DNA of 64,000 bases from Betaproteobacteria bacterium. Its GTDB lineage: Bacteria; Pseudomonadota; Gammaproteobacteria; Burkholderiales; Casimicrobiaceae. Shown piece after piece: positions 62,095 through 64,000 of this stretch. Below the pieces are notes generated by a model that saw only the letters and a list, made by a program, of their open reading frames with translations, made no database searches and was not told the origin of the DNA. Where the stretch lies: the NCBI GenBank assembly GCA_013298145.1, contig JAAFJO010000001.1, positions 744,001 to 808,000 on the forward strand, read 5' to 3'. How positions within the stretch are numbered: position 1 is the stretch's first letter; the number at the start of each line of letters is the position of its first letter. The translations under genes and the position numbers were made by a program.

Positions 62095-63543
62095 TTATGC
62101 GGCTGCAGGCGTTAACGGCATCGGCACTGCCGCACGTGTGACGGGAGATTTGCGCACCGTCATGTAAACGTTGTAGGCCATGATGAACATGCTGCCGAGA
62201 TACAGCGCACCACCGATAAAGCGAATAAACCAGAACGGATAGCTGCTCTTCACTGATTCGACGAAGCTGTAGGTCAACGTGCCATCCGGATTCACCGCGC
62301 GCCACATCAAGCCTTGCATCACACCCGAAATCCACATCGCAGCGATGTAGAGAACAATCGCGAGCGTTGCAATCCAGAAGTGAATCTCGATCAGCTTTTT
62401 GCTGTACATCTGCTCTTTGCCAACGAGCCGCGGAATCATGTAATACACGGCGCCGATAGAGATAAATGCCACCCAACCGAGAGCACCTGAGTGAACGTGA
62501 CCGATGGTCCAGTCTGTGTAGTGCGACAGGGCATTTACTGTTTTGATCGACATCATCGGCCCCTCAAATGTGGCCATTCCGTAGAAGGAGAGCGAGGTGA
62601 CCAGAAACTTGAGAATCGGGTCGTCGCGAAGCTTGTGCCATGCGCCCGATAGCGTCATGATGCCGTTGATCATGCCGCCCCAAGAAGGCGCGAGTAGGAC
62701 TAAAGAGAACAACATGCCGAGCGATTGAGCCCAATCAGGCAATGCTGTGTAGTGCAGGTGATGCGGACCTGCCCACATGTAGGTGAAGATGAGTGCCCAG
62801 AAGTGAACGACCGACAGGCGATACGAGTAAACGGGGCGCTCTGCTTGCTTCGGCACGAAGTAATACATGATGCCGAGAAAGCCCGCGGTCAAAAAGAATC
62901 CGACCGCGTTGTGGCCATACCACCACTGGATCATTGCGTCTTGAACGCCTGCGTACGCCGAGTAGGATTTAGTGAGCGATACAGGAACGGCGGCGCTATT
63001 GACGATGTGGAGAATGGCGACGGTGAGAATGAAGCCACCAAAAAACCAATTGGCTACATAAATGTGGCTGGTGCGACGGGTGGCGAGTGTGCCAAAGAAA
63101 ACGACTGCATAAGAGACCCAGACAAGCGCGATCAGAATATCAATCGGCCACTCAAGCTCCGCATACTCTTTACCGCTCGTAAAGCCGAGCGGAAGAGTGA
63201 TCGCCGCGAGCAAGATAACCGCTTGCCATCCCCAAAATGTAAAGGCAGCAAGTTTGGGAGCAAAAAGCGGTACGTGGCAAGTGCGCTGCACCACGTAGTA
63301 CGAGGTTGAAAATAGCGCACATCCGCCGAACGCGAATATCACCGCGTTGGTGTGTAGTGGACGGAGACGCCCGTACGATAGAAACTCGTGAAAATTGAGT
63401 TCTGGCCATACCAGTTGGGCGGCGATCAACACCCCCACTGTCATTCCCACGATGCCCCAAACGACTGTCATCAACGCAAATTGATAAACAATTTTGTAGT
63501 TGTAACTTTCGTTCTCGAAGTATCGAGCTTTAGTTTCGCTCAT
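62095..63543 (-). CDS. ccoN: cbb3 oxidase catalytic subunit
   Basis: A 482-residue heme-copper oxidase catalytic subunit, twelve membrane helices. It reduces O2 with high affinity and pumps protons. Metal ligands: His in [14 protein letters not shown] (low-spin heme), the Cu-B/Tyr region [18 protein letters not shown], the HH pair in [15 protein letters not shown], and the axial His residues in [18 protein letters not shown] perfect FNR-like box lies 77-90 bases upstream. Order ccoNOQP is standard. This enzyme supports respiration at low oxygen. Confidence 0.97.
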   Translation of the reverse strand: MSETKARYFENESYNYKIVYQFALMTVVWGIVGMTVGVLIAAQLVWPELNFHEFLSYGRLRPLHTNAVIFAFGGCALFSTSYYVVQRTCHVPLFAPKLAAFTFWGWQAVILLAAITLPLGFTSGKEYAELEWPIDILIALVWVSYAVVFFGTLATRRTSHIYVANWFFGGFILTVAILHIVNSAAVPVSLTKSYSAYAGVQDAMIQWWYGHNAVGFFLTAGFLGIMYYFVPKQAERPVYSYRLSVVHFWALIFTYMWAGPHHLHYTALPDWAQSLGMLFSLVLLAPSWGGMINGIMTLSGAWHKLRDDPILKFLVTSLSFYGMATFEGPMMSIKTVNALSHYTDWTIGHVHSGALGWVAFISIGAVYYMIPRLVGKEQMYSKKLIEIHFWIATLAIVLYIAAMWISGVMQGLMWRAVNPDGTLTYSFVESVKSSYPFWFIRFIGGALYLGSMFIMAYNVYMTVRKSPVTRAAVPMPLTPAAA

Positions 63544-63591
63544 TTATTCCCTCGCCTTGCTGCAATTGCGCGCGTCTTGCGCCCCGTTGTA

Positions 63592-63597
63592 AAGATA
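63592..63597 (-). promoter_or_regulatory. -10 element of ccoN
   Basis: TATCTT on the minus strand lies about 30-35 bases from the centre of the FNR-like box, the class II spacing (site at -41.5, start near 63585). Confidence 0.5.
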
Positions 63598-63619
63598 GGC
63601 AGTAGTGACGACTAGGGTA

Positions 63620-63633
63620 TTGACGAATGTCAA
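63620..63633 (-). promoter_or_regulatory. FNR-like box of ccoNOQP
   Basis: TTGACGAATGTCAA is a perfect TTGAC-N4-GTCAA dyad, matching the FNR/Anr consensus, 77 bases before the ccoN ATG with a well-spaced -10. It predicts oxygen-limited induction of the oxidase. Confidence 0.85.
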
Positions 63634-63714
63634 CTTAGAGCGACTCGGCGGACGAGGCGCGTTTCTGTTGAAGACGGCTGAGCATTTGCCCGCCCAACGC
63701 CGTCGCTGCGATCC

Positions 63715-63900
63715 TCAGATTGAATGCTTGCGCTGAACCTGCTCGGGCTTTTCTACGGCGTTGTCATCATCGCGAACGATGAGCTCGCCTTCCGACTCTA
63801 GGTTTTCAAATTGCCCGCTATCAACGCTCCACCAGAAAGCCACCGCGATGACTACAGCAAGCACGAGCGAGAGCGGAATGAGGAGATAGAGTGTTTCCAT
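63715..63900 (-). CDS. ccoS: cbb3 assembly protein CcoS
   Basis: A 61-residue protein with one N-terminal membrane helix (LYLLIPLSLVLAVVIAVAFWW) and an acidic cytoplasmic tail typical of CcoS (SGQFENLESEGELIVRDDD, the ENLESEG motif being diagnostic). CcoS is needed for heme and copper insertion into CcoN. GGGAACACA precedes the ATG, eight bases after the stop of the upstream ATPase gene, so it is the last gene of a ccoI-ccoS unit. Confidence 0.92.
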   Translation of the reverse strand: METLYLLIPLSLVLAVVIAVAFWWSVDSGQFENLESEGELIVRDDDNAVEKPEQVQRKHSI

Positions 63901-63908
63901 TGTGTTCC

Positions 63909-64000
63909 CTATCTGGTGTTTAGTCGCAAGGTGTTGGCTACCACCAGCGCGGAGCTCGATGCCATCCCGATGGCTGCGTAGATCGGGTCAACGTAGCCGA
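63909..64000 (-). CDS. ccoI: Copper-translocating P-type ATPase CcoI, C-terminal end
   Basis: Only the last 29 codons are in the window. The translation VDPIYAAIGMASSSALVVAN then TLRLNTR matches the final membrane helix and end of CcoI/CopA-type P1B ATPases (AxxMAxSSxxVxxNxLRL). CcoI delivers copper to the cbb3 oxidase. The gene continues beyond the right edge on the minus strand. Confidence 0.85.
   Translation of the reverse strand, partial: GYVDPIYAAIGMASSSALVVANTLRLNTR

Noticed and set aside
61463..62476. 337-codon version of ccoO
   Set aside because: The first 133 codons overlap ccoN in another frame and are not CcoO-like; ATG 62077 gives the normal protein.
62725..63309. 194-codon plus-strand ORF opposite ccoN
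   Set aside because: Lies wholly antisense to the well-supported oxidase gene, with no RBS or domain.

Overview
The window looks like a chromosomal segment of a betaproteobacterium, most likely of the order Burkholderiales. The evidence is the moderately high G+C, the sucC-sucD pair, a PII-amtB unit preceded by a TorF-type porin, a pilGHIJ-chpA chemosensory cluster, phoBR, a ccoISNOQPGH cluster with hemN, and a large secreted protein with an IPTL-CTERM-like tail. This placement is inference; no rRNA gene is present. No phage, transposase, insertion sequence or CRISPR array was recognised.

Layout. 1-2332: end of the TCA-cycle genes sucC and sucD; SucC is fused in frame to a membrane segment and an OmpA-like peptidoglycan-binding domain. 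2421-4562: accessory patch with an AvcD-type anti-phage cytidine deaminase, an overlapping 52-codon ORF and the remnant of a dockerin-tailed protein. 4803-8208: ubiK, then divergently the porin-glnK-amtB unit behind a sigma-54 promoter and two NtrC-like sites. 8417-10185: a secreted protein and an SDR oxidoreductase. 10195-19977: two large secreted repeat proteins interleaved with three DUF2062 copies, one of them a pseudogene. 20163-21352: terC with a Mn2+ (yybP-ykoY) riboswitch. 21531-24697: a Pro/Ala-rich membrane protein and an IlvD/Edd sugar-acid dehydratase. 24709-26434: accessory genes (DUF2971, a DUF433/DUF5615 toxin-antitoxin pair). 26495-32949: a cold-shock/DUF1294 protein, an M20 hydrolase, membrane and secreted proteins, and a DsbA-like protein.

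33369-37663 encodes a tungsten aldehyde oxidoreductase of the AorABC type with a MoaD-like protein and one unknown small protein. 37749-42094 is mixed and includes an EamA transporter fused to an LpxL-like acyltransferase. 42451-49944 is the type IV pilus chemosensory system. 50112-52071 is phoBR. It is followed by tRNA-Gly(CCC), whose 3' end is repeated twice more at an exact 169-bp period. 52908-55772 holds small genes and an Lrp-type regulator divergent from hppD. 55849-64000 is the cbb3 oxidase cluster with FNR-like boxes at ccoN and hemN.

Together the genes describe an aerobic to microaerobic heterotroph with nitrogen-regulated ammonium uptake, phosphate sensing, twitching motility and aldehyde oxidation. 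The least ordinary signals are the SucC-OmpA fusion, the AvcD patch with its overlapping small ORF, the tRNA-seeded 169-bp repeats, the EamA-acyltransferase fusion, and the DUF2062/surface-protein cluster.
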